Assembly (NCBI RefSeq): GCF_029937755.1
Contig: NZ_JAPYPG010000004.1
Span: 186,001-250,000, forward strand
DNA length: 64,000 nucleotides
Source of the DNA: Henriciella sp.
GTDB lineage: Bacteria > Pseudomonadota > Alphaproteobacteria > Caulobacterales > Hyphomonadaceae
Reading direction: 5' to 3'
The translations under genes were made by a program, and so were the position numbers. Position 1 is the first letter of the stretch, and every line of letters starts with the position of its first letter. Below the pieces are notes generated by a model. The model saw nothing but the letters and a program-made list of their open reading frames with translations, searched no databases and was not told the origin of the DNA. Shown one piece after another: positions 53,310 through 62,700 of this stretch.

Positions 53310-54033
53310 GCTCCAGACGGCCCTGGCCTTTCTGGGCCAGCGGGAACGCCCATGGTTCCTGCTCGCCTCGCTGGGTGTGAACCTTCCTCTCTTCTGGCTT
53401 CTGGCCAGTGTCGCAAGGTCCGGTCCAGCCCCGGGCAGCGAAATCATCATTCCTGTCTCGACGGTCGAAGTGATACCGGAGGCGGAACCACCTCCCCCGC
53501 CTCCCGAGCCAGTGGCTGAAACACCATCAGACGTCGAGCCCACGCAGGCTGACCCGCCACCTGCTGCCGAAGAAACACCCACACCCGCACCGGCTCCACA
53601 GATCCGCTCGCCCGTAACAGCGCGGCCGGGAGAGACAGCGGACGCCGCGCCCTCACCGTCCGGCGAAACAGAGGGCCCCGTGCTCGACCTGCCGGTGATT
53701 TCAGAGCAGGAGGTGAAGGCCGCCGACGCCTTGCGCGCCTTCCAGTGTAACAGGCTCGGTGCCGGGCGGCCCTCATGGTGCGATGAGCAACCCACAGAGA
53801 TGCTGGCGATGCCAGACCCGGCCAGGGAGCCCGACATGGCGCCGAAACGCTGGGCCGATTTCGAGATGCCGCGTATCAATCCGGCGATCAGGCGCATCTG
53901 GGCGGAAGGCTGCCCGCCCAAGGATGGGGTCATCAATGACGCCTTTACCCAGGACACGACCTATTACAGGCAAGGCGCGCATGCCGGGGTTGGCAGCCTG
54001 TCAAAGAACAGCGTGAACAAGCGCTGCCCGTAA
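53296..54033 (+). CDS. Pro-rich TonB-like membrane protein (hypothetical)
   Basis: About 245 residues if the TTG at 53296 is the start, overlapping the TPR gene by 14 bases; other alternative starts lie further inside that gene. One membrane helix (WFLLASLGVNLPLFWLLASVA), then a long Pro/Glu/Ala-rich stretch (EPPPPPPEPVAETPSDVEPTQ and following), then a C-terminal domain with two cysteines (FQCNRLGAGRPSWC) and a final Cys-Pro. The layout is that of TonB-like proteins spanning the periplasm, but the C-terminal domain is not one I recognise. Confidence 0.55.
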   Translation: MPRSRLQTALAFLGQRERPWFLLASLGVNLPLFWLLASVARSGPAPGSEIIIPVSTVEVIPEAEPPPPPPEPVAETPSDVEPTQADPPPAAEETPTPAPAPQIRSPVTARPGETADAAPSPSGETEGPVLDLPVISEQEVKAADALRAFQCNRLGAGRPSWCDEQPTEMLAMPDPAREPDMAPKRWADFEMPRINPAIRRIWAEGCPPKDGVINDAFTQDTTYYRQGAHAGVGSLSKNSVNKRCP

Positions 54034-54066
54034 AAAAGCAGAGTTGGTTTGGCTTATCTCCGCTTT

Positions 54067-54145
54067 CCCAGCGCACGCTGGGACCCATGGCGGTTGAGGA
54101 CACACCTGCCAGCCGCCATGGATCCCGGATCAAGTCCGGGAAGAC
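54067..54145. repeat. Composite palindromic intergenic element (DPGSSPG type)
   Basis: Three dyads in the gap between the Pro-rich protein and mtgA: CCCAGCG/CGCTGGG (54067-54082), CCATGGCGG/CCGCCATGG (54085-54121) and TCCCGGA/TCCGGGA (54123-54141). The last block, preceded by CCATGGA, when translated gives the MDPGSSPG-like peptides that recur in spurious frames across many alphaproteobacterial genomes, pointing to a dispersed repeat family. It may also act as a terminator-like structure between the convergent genes. Confidence 0.6.
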
Positions 54146-54182
54146 GGGAGACGGGGAGCGTGCAGGCCTTTTTTGGCCAGCT

Positions 54183-54953
54183 CTATTTTGCCGCGGCCTT
54201 CTGGCGCTCGGCCCATTTAGCAGGCTCCAGCACGCAATCATCAAGGCCTTCATTGGAAACCACGCGCATCCGCGCCTGCAGGGTGCTGGCCCGGCCGCGG
54301 ACATAAGGCCCGGGCGGATCGACCCGCCACTCATGCGGATTGGGCAGGACGGCGGCCAACAGGGCGGCTTCGTACTGTGTCAGGTCCTCAGCCCGCTTGC
54401 CGAAGCGGACCCGCGCGGCAGCTTCTGCACCGAAAATCCCGTCGCCCCACTCGATCGTGTTGAGATAGTTTTCCATCACCCGGCGCTTGCCCCACATGCC
54501 GTCAATGAAAAGCGCGAACCAGGCCTCGCCCGCCTTGCGGGCATACCCGCCACCATTCCAGAAGAAGACGTTCTTGGCCGTCTGCTGGGTGATGGTGGAC
54601 GCGCCGCGACGGCGTCCGCGCCGCTGGTTCTCGTCTATGGCTTTCTGGAGCGCCTCGAAGTCGATCCCGTCATGGGAGCAGAAGCGGGAATCCTCGGCCG
54701 CGATGACGGCCGTCACGAGGTGCGGCGATATCCGGTCCAGTGGCACCACGGCGCGGCGAAAGTCCTCTCCGCCCAGGGTCCGCTCCATCATCAGGATACT
54801 GCCCGGCACAGGCACCCATTTCAGGGCAATGGCGTAAAGATGGGCCAGCACGAAGAGGAGCGCGAGCAGCTTGGTAAGCCGGACAGCCCAGCGCAGCACG
54901 AGGCTTCGGGCAGACGGTTTTTCCTGTCGCTCTAGCGTGGTGTCAGCGCCCAT
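54183..54953 (-). CDS. mtgA: MtgA, monofunctional biosynthetic peptidoglycan transglycosylase
   Basis: 256 residues with a membrane helix (LTKLLALLFVLAHLYAIALKW). GT51 motifs: AVIAAEDSRFCSHDGIDFEAL (catalytic Glu), RRGASTITQQTAKNVFFW, RKAGEAWFALFIDGMWGKRRVMENYLNTIEWGDGIFGAEAAARVRFGK. Polymerises lipid II into glycan strands. Overlaps the upstream queG gene by 22 bases. Confidence 0.93.
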   Translation of the reverse strand: MGADTTLERQEKPSARSLVLRWAVRLTKLLALLFVLAHLYAIALKWVPVPGSILMMERTLGGEDFRRAVVPLDRISPHLVTAVIAAEDSRFCSHDGIDFEALQKAIDENQRRGRRRGASTITQQTAKNVFFWNGGGYARKAGEAWFALFIDGMWGKRRVMENYLNTIEWGDGIFGAEAAARVRFGKRAEDLTQYEAALLAAVLPNPHEWRVDPPGPYVRGRASTLQARMRVVSNEGLDDCVLEPAKWAERQKAAAK

Positions 54954-56062
54954 TCGGCCTTTACCCCCTCATCACTCTCATCGCCTGCTCGCCGGGCTCT
55001 TTCGCTTTCGAACCGGGCCATATCGAGGCGCGAGAGTGCCCAGACAGCGGCACCGCGCACGACCGGCGCCTCATCATCGAGATGCGGCAGCACAGACCCG
55101 CCGACAAGCCGGGGCTCACCGCTATTGCCTATCGCTATAAGCACATTGCGCAGCATGCGGTTCCGCCCGGTGCGCTTGATCGGTGAACCGGCGAACACTT
55201 CCCGGAAACCCTCATCATCCAGGGCGGCCAGGTCTTCCAGCTCGGGCAGCTTCAGCTCGGCGCGCGCCCAGAGCTTATGTTCGGCCGAGGTATGGGCAAA
55301 CTTGTTCCACGGGCAGATGGCGAGGCAGTCATCGCAGCCATAGATGCGGTTGCCCATCGGGGCGCGGAACTCCGCCGGGATCGGTTCGGCATGCTCGATG
55401 GTCAGGTAGGAAATGCAGCGGCGCGCATCGAGCTGATAGGGAGCGGGGAACGCATCTGTCGGACAGATGTCGAGGCAGGCCCGGCAGGATCCGCAATGGT
55501 CTTCCTCTGCCTCGTCAGGCTGGAGTTCGGCAGCTGTCAGGATCGCGCCGAGGAACAGCCAGCTACCATGCTCTCGGCTGACGAGGTTGGTGTGCTTGCC
55601 TTGCCAGCCGAGGCCGGCCTTCTCCGCCAGCGGTTTCTCCATGAGGGGCGCAGTGTCGACGAACACCTTCACCTCCTCGCCGGAGGCTTGGGCAAAGTCG
55701 CGGGCGAGCTGTTTCAGCTTCTTCTTGATCAGGTCGTGATAATCGGCGCCCCGCGCATAGACGGAAATGTTGCCATGCTCCCGCATTTCGAGCTGCGGCA
55801 GGGGGCTCGCCGGCGGGCCGTAATTCATGGCGAGTATGACGGCCGACTTCGCGTCGGCCCACATGGCGGTCGGAGCCTTGCGGCGCTCCAGCGTGGTTTC
55901 CATCCAGCCCATCTCGCCATGATGGCCGCGCTCGACAAAAGCCTGCAGGCGTTCACCAGCCGCCCACGGCTCATCAGCCCGGCAGATGCGGCAGTCGGCA
56001 AAGCCGAGATCGCCCGCCATCCGTTTCAGGCGGGCTTCCAGACTGTCTTCAGGCTCGTTCAT
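54932..56062 (-). CDS. queG: QueG, epoxyqueuosine reductase
   Basis: 376 residues; cobalamin-dependent, last step of queuosine tRNA modification. N-terminal domain with RAFVERGHHGEMGWM-type sequence (here LQAFVERGHHGEMGWM) and AVILAMNYG. Iron-sulfur clusters: CGSCRACLDICPTDAF and CDDCLAICPWNKF. A HEAT-like C-terminal segment (RNVLIAIGNSGEPRLVGGSVLPHL) follows. It begins right after the GST gene (TGA followed by ATG) and overlaps mtgA. Confidence 0.95.
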   Translation of the reverse strand: MNEPEDSLEARLKRMAGDLGFADCRICRADEPWAAGERLQAFVERGHHGEMGWMETTLERRKAPTAMWADAKSAVILAMNYGPPASPLPQLEMREHGNISVYARGADYHDLIKKKLKQLARDFAQASGEEVKVFVDTAPLMEKPLAEKAGLGWQGKHTNLVSREHGSWLFLGAILTAAELQPDEAEEDHCGSCRACLDICPTDAFPAPYQLDARRCISYLTIEHAEPIPAEFRAPMGNRIYGCDDCLAICPWNKFAHTSAEHKLWARAELKLPELEDLAALDDEGFREVFAGSPIKRTGRNRMLRNVLIAIGNSGEPRLVGGSVLPHLDDEAPVVRGAAVWALSRLDMARFESERARRAGDESDEGVKAEWALTPR

Positions 56063-56737
56063 TCAGAAATCGAGATCGGCATAATGCCGGGCGGGCCGCG
56101 TGCCTTCCACCTTGTCAGCGAGCAGCGGCCGGAAGCTCGGCCGGGATTTGATCCGAGAATACCACGCCTTGAGGTCCGGCGTCATGTCCCACGGCACATC
56201 ACCGAAATAGTCATAGGCCGACAGGTGCGCGGCGATCGAAAGATCGGCCAGCGTCAACATGCGCCCGGCCATATAGGTTCGCGTCTCGGCGAGGCCGTTG
56301 AGGAAAGTCATCTTCGATTTCAGCGCATGCACGCCCATGCGCAGTGTCGAACTGTCGGGCTCCCTGGCGCGGCGCACCCATTGATTGACGCGTTCGGTGA
56401 GCAGTGTCGCATTCACCTCCGCAAAGCTGTCCTCGCTATAGCGCCACAGGCGGCGGGCTTCGGCGCGTTCCTTTGCGACGAAGGGAAGCAGGCGTGGACT
56501 GGGGATCACCTCTTCGAGGTATTCGCAGATCGCATGGGTGCCGATGGCGCTGACCTTTTCCTCCGCGCCCGTATCGACCATGACCGGCGCGCGGGCACCG
56601 GGCGCCATGGCGGTCAGCTCCTCCGGCTGGGCCCATGGCAGCACCAGGGTCAGGTCGATCGGGCAGCGCTTTTCCCCCAGTGCGAGACGCACTGTGCGCG
56701 CAAGCGGATCGATCGGCCAATGCCACAACCTTTTCAT
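56063..56737 (-). CDS. Glutathione S-transferase
   Basis: 224 residues, standard GST size. N-terminal thioredoxin-like domain: LWHWPIDPLARTVRLALGEKRCPIDLTLVLPWAQPEELTAMAPGARAPVMVD, then GTHAICEYLEEV (glutathione-binding ESxAI-like block). C-terminal helical domain with MLTLADLSIAAHLSAYDYFGDVPWD. First gene of the GST-queG-mtgA group on this strand, followed immediately by queG. Substrate unknown. Confidence 0.88.
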   Translation of the reverse strand: MKRLWHWPIDPLARTVRLALGEKRCPIDLTLVLPWAQPEELTAMAPGARAPVMVDTGAEEKVSAIGTHAICEYLEEVIPSPRLLPFVAKERAEARRLWRYSEDSFAEVNATLLTERVNQWVRRAREPDSSTLRMGVHALKSKMTFLNGLAETRTYMAGRMLTLADLSIAAHLSAYDYFGDVPWDMTPDLKAWYSRIKSRPSFRPLLADKVEGTRPARHYADLDF

Positions 56738-56856
56738 AGTCCGGTCACTCCAGAGGCTGAACCAGCCTGTTTGTCAGTCATAAGCAGCAAGATTTTGCGC
56801 ATTACAGCATTCCATGCTTCATGCGGTCGCGAATTCAGTCTTCAGGAGAATCTCTC

Positions 56857-59592
56857 ATGACGCTTAACAGGGTCAAAACAAGCTTTCTTGCAAGCGTTGC
56901 CGGCCTCGCCCTCCTCGCAGGCTGTGGTCCCAATCCGAACGATGCCGCGGACAAGGGCAAAGAGGAAGCCGTCGAGCCTGTGAAGCTTGAAGAGCCGCCA
57001 GCCGGCCAGCTGCCGGATACGGTCGTGCCGACGGCCTACCGTCTCGACCTCGTCACCGACCCGGCCAAGGATGGCTTCACCGGCACCGCCGAGATCGATA
57101 TGCGCCTGAAAGCGCCGCATGCCCGAATCTGGCTGCACTCGCTCGACCAGACCATCCAGAGCGTGGTGGCCCGCACGCCGGACGGTACCGAGATCGAAGG
57201 CACGTTCGAGGGCAATCTCGCCGATGGCGGCGTCTCGAAGATCGACTTCGCAGAGCCGGTCCCTGCCGGCAATGCGACGCTGGTGATCGAGTATCGCGCG
57301 CCTTACAATTTCGGCCTCGCCGGCCTCTACAAGGCCGAGCAGAAGGACCGGCCCTATCTCGCCACGCAGATGGAGCCGATCGATGCGCGCCGCATGTTTC
57401 CGGGCTTCGACGATCCCCGCTTCAAGACCCCGTGGACGCTGACCGTCACCGCCCCGCAGGGCAACCAGGTGATCGCCAACGCCCCGCTCAAGGGCACGAG
57501 CCAGCTCGACAACGGCATGGTGGAACACACCTTTGCCGCGACACGCCCGATCCAGTCCTATCTCGTCGCCCTGGCTGTCGGCCCTTATGACATGCGCGAA
57601 GGCGACCCGATCCCGGCCAATACGCTGCGCGCGACGCCGGTGCCCTTCCGTGGCTTTGCCCCGGCCGGCAAGGGCGACCAGCTCGACGTAGCGATGCAGG
57701 TGACCGACGACATGGTCACCTTCCAGGAGAGCTACTTCAATTATCCCTATCCCTACGCCAAGCTCGACATCATCGCGGTGCCGGACTTTGCCTATGGCGC
57801 CATGGAGAATGCGGGCGCGATCATCTATCGCGAGAGCGCGCTGCTGATTAATGACCGCACGCCGCTCGGCCGCCGCCGTGGTGTGCTGACGACGCATGCT
57901 CACGAACTTGCCCACCAGTGGTTCGGCAATCTCGTCACCCCTGAATGGTGGAACGATATCTGGCTCAACGAGGCGTTCGCGACCTGGATGAGCTACAAGA
58001 CAATGGATGAGGTCTATCCCGACCAGGGCTATGACCGCGCTTCGCAGCGCCGCGGCCTCTATGCCATGGGCGAGGACAGCCTGATCAACGCCCGCCAGAT
58101 CCGTAATCCAATCGAGAGCAATGCCGACATCAACGACGCCTTCGATGGCATCACCTACTCCAAGGGCGCTGGCGTACTCTCAATGTTCGAGAATTATCTC
58201 GGCGAGGAGGATTTCCGCGCCGGTATCCGCCAGCACATGAAGCGCTTTGAGGACGATGCCGCGAACGTGGAGGACTTCATGCAGTCGGTGGCCGATGGCA
58301 GCGGCGATGCCGACGTCGTCGACAGCTTCCGGTCCTTCATCTTCCAGCCCGGCATTCCGTATCTGGATGTGAAGACCGAATGCGAGGCCGAGGATGCCGG
58401 CCTGATCACCATCACCCAGAAACGCTATGCCCCGCTCGGCTCTCACATCGACGCCGACGGCTCGACCTGGGAAGTGCCGCTCGCCATTCGTATTTCCGGT
58501 CCGGCCGGCGATATCGTCGAGCGCACCATGCTGACTGGCAAGACGACCGAGATCCCGCTCGATGGCCAGTGCGCCGACTGGGTGATGCCAAACGCATCTG
58601 GCGGCTATTGGCGCTTCAACCTGTCGGACGAGAACTGGACGGCGCTGACGGAGAATTTCGAGGCGCTCGACGCAACCGAACAGCTTTCCTTCATCGACAG
58701 TATCGCTGCGGCTTTCCGCGCCGGCGATGCACCGGCCAGCGCCGTGCTTGATGCCCTGCAGGCCTCCTCGACCGCTGAATGGGACGTCGCCATGCAGTCG
58801 GTGAACAAGGCAAAAGGGTATTATTCGGCCCTGCCGGAGGAAGAGCAGGACCTGATGACGCGTTTTGTTCGCGAGACCTACAGGCCGGTCTATGACGCGC
58901 TCAAGGCCCGCGAAGACAATCTCAGCCAGGGCGAAACGCTGCTGCTGCAGGACCTCTATGCCGGCCTGCTCGAAATGGGCGCCATGCCAGAGGAACGTGA
59001 GAAACTCGCCGACAAGGCCGCCGCCTATGTCGGTGTTGACGGTGACCCGGATCCGGACGCGCTTGATGCCGATACGGTCTTCACCGGCATCAAGTACGGG
59101 ACGAAGCTTGGCGGGCGCGACTTCTACGAAGCCGCCCTCGAATACGCCCGCAATTCGAGCAACCAGTATGAGCGCCGCCGTATGCTGCAGGTCATGGTGG
59201 CGAATGCCGACGAGTCCGAGCTGGCTGACCTGATGAAGGAAATGCAGGGCAGCGACTGGCAGGGCCAGGAAACCTGGTCGGTCATGCAGTCCGCCCTCGG
59301 CAACGAGGCCCATCAGGAGACCGCTTGGGGCCTCTACAAGGCAAGCTTCGACAATTTCATCTCGCGCACGCCGGAGATCCGCAAGGCGCAGACGGCAGGC
59401 GCCGTGGCCTCGTTCTGCGAAGCCGAGAAGGTTGCCGAAGCCCGGGACTTCTTCGTTTCCAAGGGCGACATCATCCCCGGCTATGAGCGCTCGCTCGCCC
59501 AGGCCGAGGAGTCCGGTAATCTCTGCGCGGCCTTCCGCGAGGAGAAAGTCGGCGAACTGGTCGAAACCCTTGGCGAGCGCCAGTCCGACTAG
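56857..59592 (+). CDS. M1-family zinc aminopeptidase, lipoprotein
   Basis: 911 residues from ATG 56857 (CAGGAGA site). Lipoprotein signal ending LALLAGC. M1 features: GAMENAGAII (exopeptidase motif), zinc site HELAH at residues 349-353 with Glu372 as third ligand (NEAF), and a long helical ERAP1-like C-terminal domain. Conserved Tyr of catalysis likely in GITYSKGAGVLSMFENYLG. Probably a periplasmic or outer-membrane-tethered aminopeptidase degrading peptides for uptake. Divergent from the GST-queG-mtgA group. Confidence 0.93.
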   Translation: MTLNRVKTSFLASVAGLALLAGCGPNPNDAADKGKEEAVEPVKLEEPPAGQLPDTVVPTAYRLDLVTDPAKDGFTGTAEIDMRLKAPHARIWLHSLDQTIQSVVARTPDGTEIEGTFEGNLADGGVSKIDFAEPVPAGNATLVIEYRAPYNFGLAGLYKAEQKDRPYLATQMEPIDARRMFPGFDDPRFKTPWTLTVTAPQGNQVIANAPLKGTSQLDNGMVEHTFAATRPIQSYLVALAVGPYDMREGDPIPANTLRATPVPFRGFAPAGKGDQLDVAMQVTDDMVTFQESYFNYPYPYAKLDIIAVPDFAYGAMENAGAIIYRESALLINDRTPLGRRRGVLTTHAHELAHQWFGNLVTPEWWNDIWLNEAFATWMSYKTMDEVYPDQGYDRASQRRGLYAMGEDSLINARQIRNPIESNADINDAFDGITYSKGAGVLSMFENYLGEEDFRAGIRQHMKRFEDDAANVEDFMQSVADGSGDADVVDSFRSFIFQPGIPYLDVKTECEAEDAGLITITQKRYAPLGSHIDADGSTWEVPLAIRISGPAGDIVERTMLTGKTTEIPLDGQCADWVMPNASGGYWRFNLSDENWTALTENFEALDATEQLSFIDSIAAAFRAGDAPASAVLDALQASSTAEWDVAMQSVNKAKGYYSALPEEEQDLMTRFVRETYRPVYDALKAREDNLSQGETLLLQDLYAGLLEMGAMPEEREKLADKAAAYVGVDGDPDPDALDADTVFTGIKYGTKLGGRDFYEAALEYARNSSNQYERRRMLQVMVANADESELADLMKEMQGSDWQGQETWSVMQSALGNEAHQETAWGLYKASFDNFISRTPEIRKAQTAGAVASFCEAEKVAEARDFFVSKGDIIPGYERSLAQAEESGNLCAAFREEKVGELVETLGERQSD

Positions 59593-59610
59593 GGCCTGAC
59601 CTCATGGCTT

Positions 59611-59639
59611 GCCCTTCGCATCTGCACAATGCGGAGGGC
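59611..59639 (+). terminator. Hairpin after the M1 aminopeptidase gene
   Basis: GCCCTTCGCAT (59611-59621) pairs with ATGCGGAGGGC (59629-59639) with one G-U wobble and a 7-base loop, 18 bases after the stop. Only a weak AATT follows, so termination is uncertain. Confidence 0.4.
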
Positions 59640-59707
59640 AATTGCCGCTGCGTCATTGAAAGGATAGAAGGCCGACTCGAAACGAGCCTCTAGCTCAGGA
59701 AGTCCCG

Positions 59708-62700
59708 ATGCCTGATCATGCGCCCAATCCTGCTGACTCTGCAGGCGAACTGCGCCTTGAAGATATCCGCAAGAGCTTCCATGAGGACGCCGACAACGAG
59801 AATGTAACCTCCCTGTCGTCCGGCGACATTGATGCGCTGGCCGATGGTATTGGCGCATTTGCACAAGGTTATGCCGGCGATGCATCCATCGTACGCGTTC
59901 GTGAAGCAACCGGCGAAGGCGACCGTCTGCTCGGCAGCTGCGTGCTGGAGGTCATCAGCCGCGACAAGCCCTTCCTGGTCGACTCCCTGCTCGGCCTCTG
60001 TGCCGAGCTTGGCTTCGAGGTACGCGCCCTCTTCCACCCGATCCTGGAGACCGACAAGGCCCTCAGGCTCTCGGTGATCCAGCTGCACATTCCGGCGCTG
60101 AGCTCCAATGAGTGCCGCATCCTCAAGGACGAGGCCGACGCCACGCTGCGCGATGTCGCCATGGCGGTGCGTGACTTCGAAGGCATGGAAGAGCGCATGC
60201 AGGACGCCATCGCCCGGGTCGAGGCTAACAAGACCTGCGGAGACGATTTGCGCCAGGAAGCCGTCGCCTTCCTCAACTGGCTTGCCGACGAACACTTCGT
60301 CTTTCTCGGTGTGCGCGACTACAAGTTCGAAACAGGCCCGGACGGCGCCGTCCTTCCGGAAGAGCCGATCATGGTCGAGGGCTCCAATCTCGGCCTGCTG
60401 CGAGACGAGGATCTCAACGTCCTCAACCGCGGTGCCGAGCCGCTGATGCTGACGCCGGAAATCAGCTCCTTCCTTGAAGAGCCGACGCCGCTCATTGTCG
60501 CCAAGTCCACGCTGCAGAGCCGTGTCCACCGGCGCTCGCTGTGTGACTATATCGGCATCAAGCATGTCGATGATGACGGCAATGTCGTGGGTGAAACCCG
60601 CTTCCTGGGGCTCTATACCGCCGAAGCCTACAATCAGAGTGTCCGCCAGATTCCGCTGGTACGCCGCCGCGTGGCTCGTGTCCTGGAGTCTGCCGGTGCC
60701 GTGGAAGGCAGCCACAACCACAAGGCCCTGTCCAATATTCTGGAGACCTGGCCGCGTGACGAGCTGCTGCAGGCGGACGCCGAGACGCTGATCCCGCTGA
60801 TGCGCGGTGCGCTTCATCTCGTGGGGCGACCGCGCACACGGCTCTTCGTGCGCCGCGACCGGTTCAACCGGTTCGTCTCGGTTCTCATCTTCGTGCCGCG
60901 TGAAGCCTATGACACATCCGTCCGCCTGCGCCTCAGTGAGCGACTGGTGGAGGCTTTCAAGGGCCGGCTGATCTCGTTCCAGCCCCGTTTCGACGCATCA
61001 CCGCTGGCCCGTGTCCACCTGATGATCGAGCTTGATGACGGAAGCGTCGATCCAGACCTCGCCCAGCTTGAACGCGATGCCGAAGCGATTGCCCGGACCT
61101 GGGACGATGCGTTCCGCACCGCCCTGATGGAAGCCGGCCTGCCGCATGACGAATTCGAGCGCGCAAGCGGTTTCCGTGGCGGCTTCAACGCTGCCTATCG
61201 CGAAGCTTTCGGCCCGGCCGAAGCGCTGACCGATGTCGAGACGATCGGCAGCCTCTCTCAGGACCGTCCCATCCGTTTGCGGGCCTTCCGGCGTGAACGC
61301 GATGACGGTCAGGGCGATGTTGTGCGCGCCAAGATCTATTCGCGCTCAGGCTCCATTGCCCTGTCGGACTGCGTGCTTGTCTTCGAAAATATGGGCCTCT
61401 TCGTTGAGTTCGAGACGGGGTATCCGGTCGATCCCGATCCCAAGCCGCTCGATGACGGGCCGGACACGTACTGGATCCACTCGCTCAAGATGCGCACGAC
61501 GAATGGCGAAACGCTCGACCTCGACGAGGTCGGTGAACGCTTCGAGGAAGCCTTTGTCGCCATCTGGCAGCACCGTGCGGAGAATGACCGCTTCAACGGG
61601 CTTGTCTTCTCGGTCGGCGCGACCTGGCGGGAGGCGGCACTTTGCCGGGCGCTCTGTGCCTATCGCCACCAGACCGGGCTCGATCCGGCCCGCAGCACCC
61701 AGATCGAAGCACTGAAGCGCCACCCCAAACTTACACGCGCGCTGATCGAGCTGTTCTATATCCGCTTCGATCCTGCAAGCGACGACGACCTCGCAGCCCG
61801 CCAGTCCGCCGCGCAAGACAAGCTCCGCAAGATCGAGGCACGGCTGAACGAGGTTTCCTCCCTTGATGAGGACCGCGTGATCCGCCGCGTTGCCCATCTC
61901 ATCATGGCGATCCAGCGCACCAATTTCTGGCAGCGCCAGCATGACGGCTCGGCCTATCCGTTCATCAGCTTCAAGATCGCCAGTCAGAAGATTTCCGACC
62001 TGCCGGCGCCGAAGCCCTTCCGCGAGATCTTTATGGCGAGTCCGGAAGTCGAGGGCGTGCATTGCCGCTTCGGCGCGGTCGCCCGCGGCGGGCTTCGCTG
62101 GTCGGACCGGCGCGACGATTTCCGCACCGAGGTGCTGGGCCTGGTGAAGGCGCAGCAGGTGAAGAATGCCGTGATTGTTCCGGTCGGTTCGAAAGGCGGC
62201 TTCTTCCCGAAGCAGATTCCGGCCAATGCCACGCGTGAAGAGCGCAACCAGGCAGGCATTTCGGCATATCGTACCTTCATCAATTCGCTTCTTGATCTCA
62301 CCGGCAATCTGATCGACGGCAAGGTCGAGCAGCCGAAGAATACGGTCGTCTGGGATGGGGATGACCCCTATCTGGTCGTCGCTGCCGACAAGGGCACGGC
62401 CACCTTCTCCGACATCGCGAACGAGATCAGCCTCGAACATGGCTTCTGGCTGGGCGATGCTTTCGCCTCGGGCGGCTCGGCCGGCTATGATCACAAGAAG
62501 ATGGGCATTACCGCCCGCGGGGCCTGGGAGGCGGTGAAGCGCCACTTCCGCGAAATGGGCAAGGACATCCAGTCCGAACCGTTCACGGTGATCGGCTGCG
62601 GTGACATGTCGGGCGACGTGTTCGGCAACGGCATGCTGCTGTCTAAGCAGATCCGGCTGAAGGCTGCCTTCAACCACATGCACATCTTCATCGACCCGGA

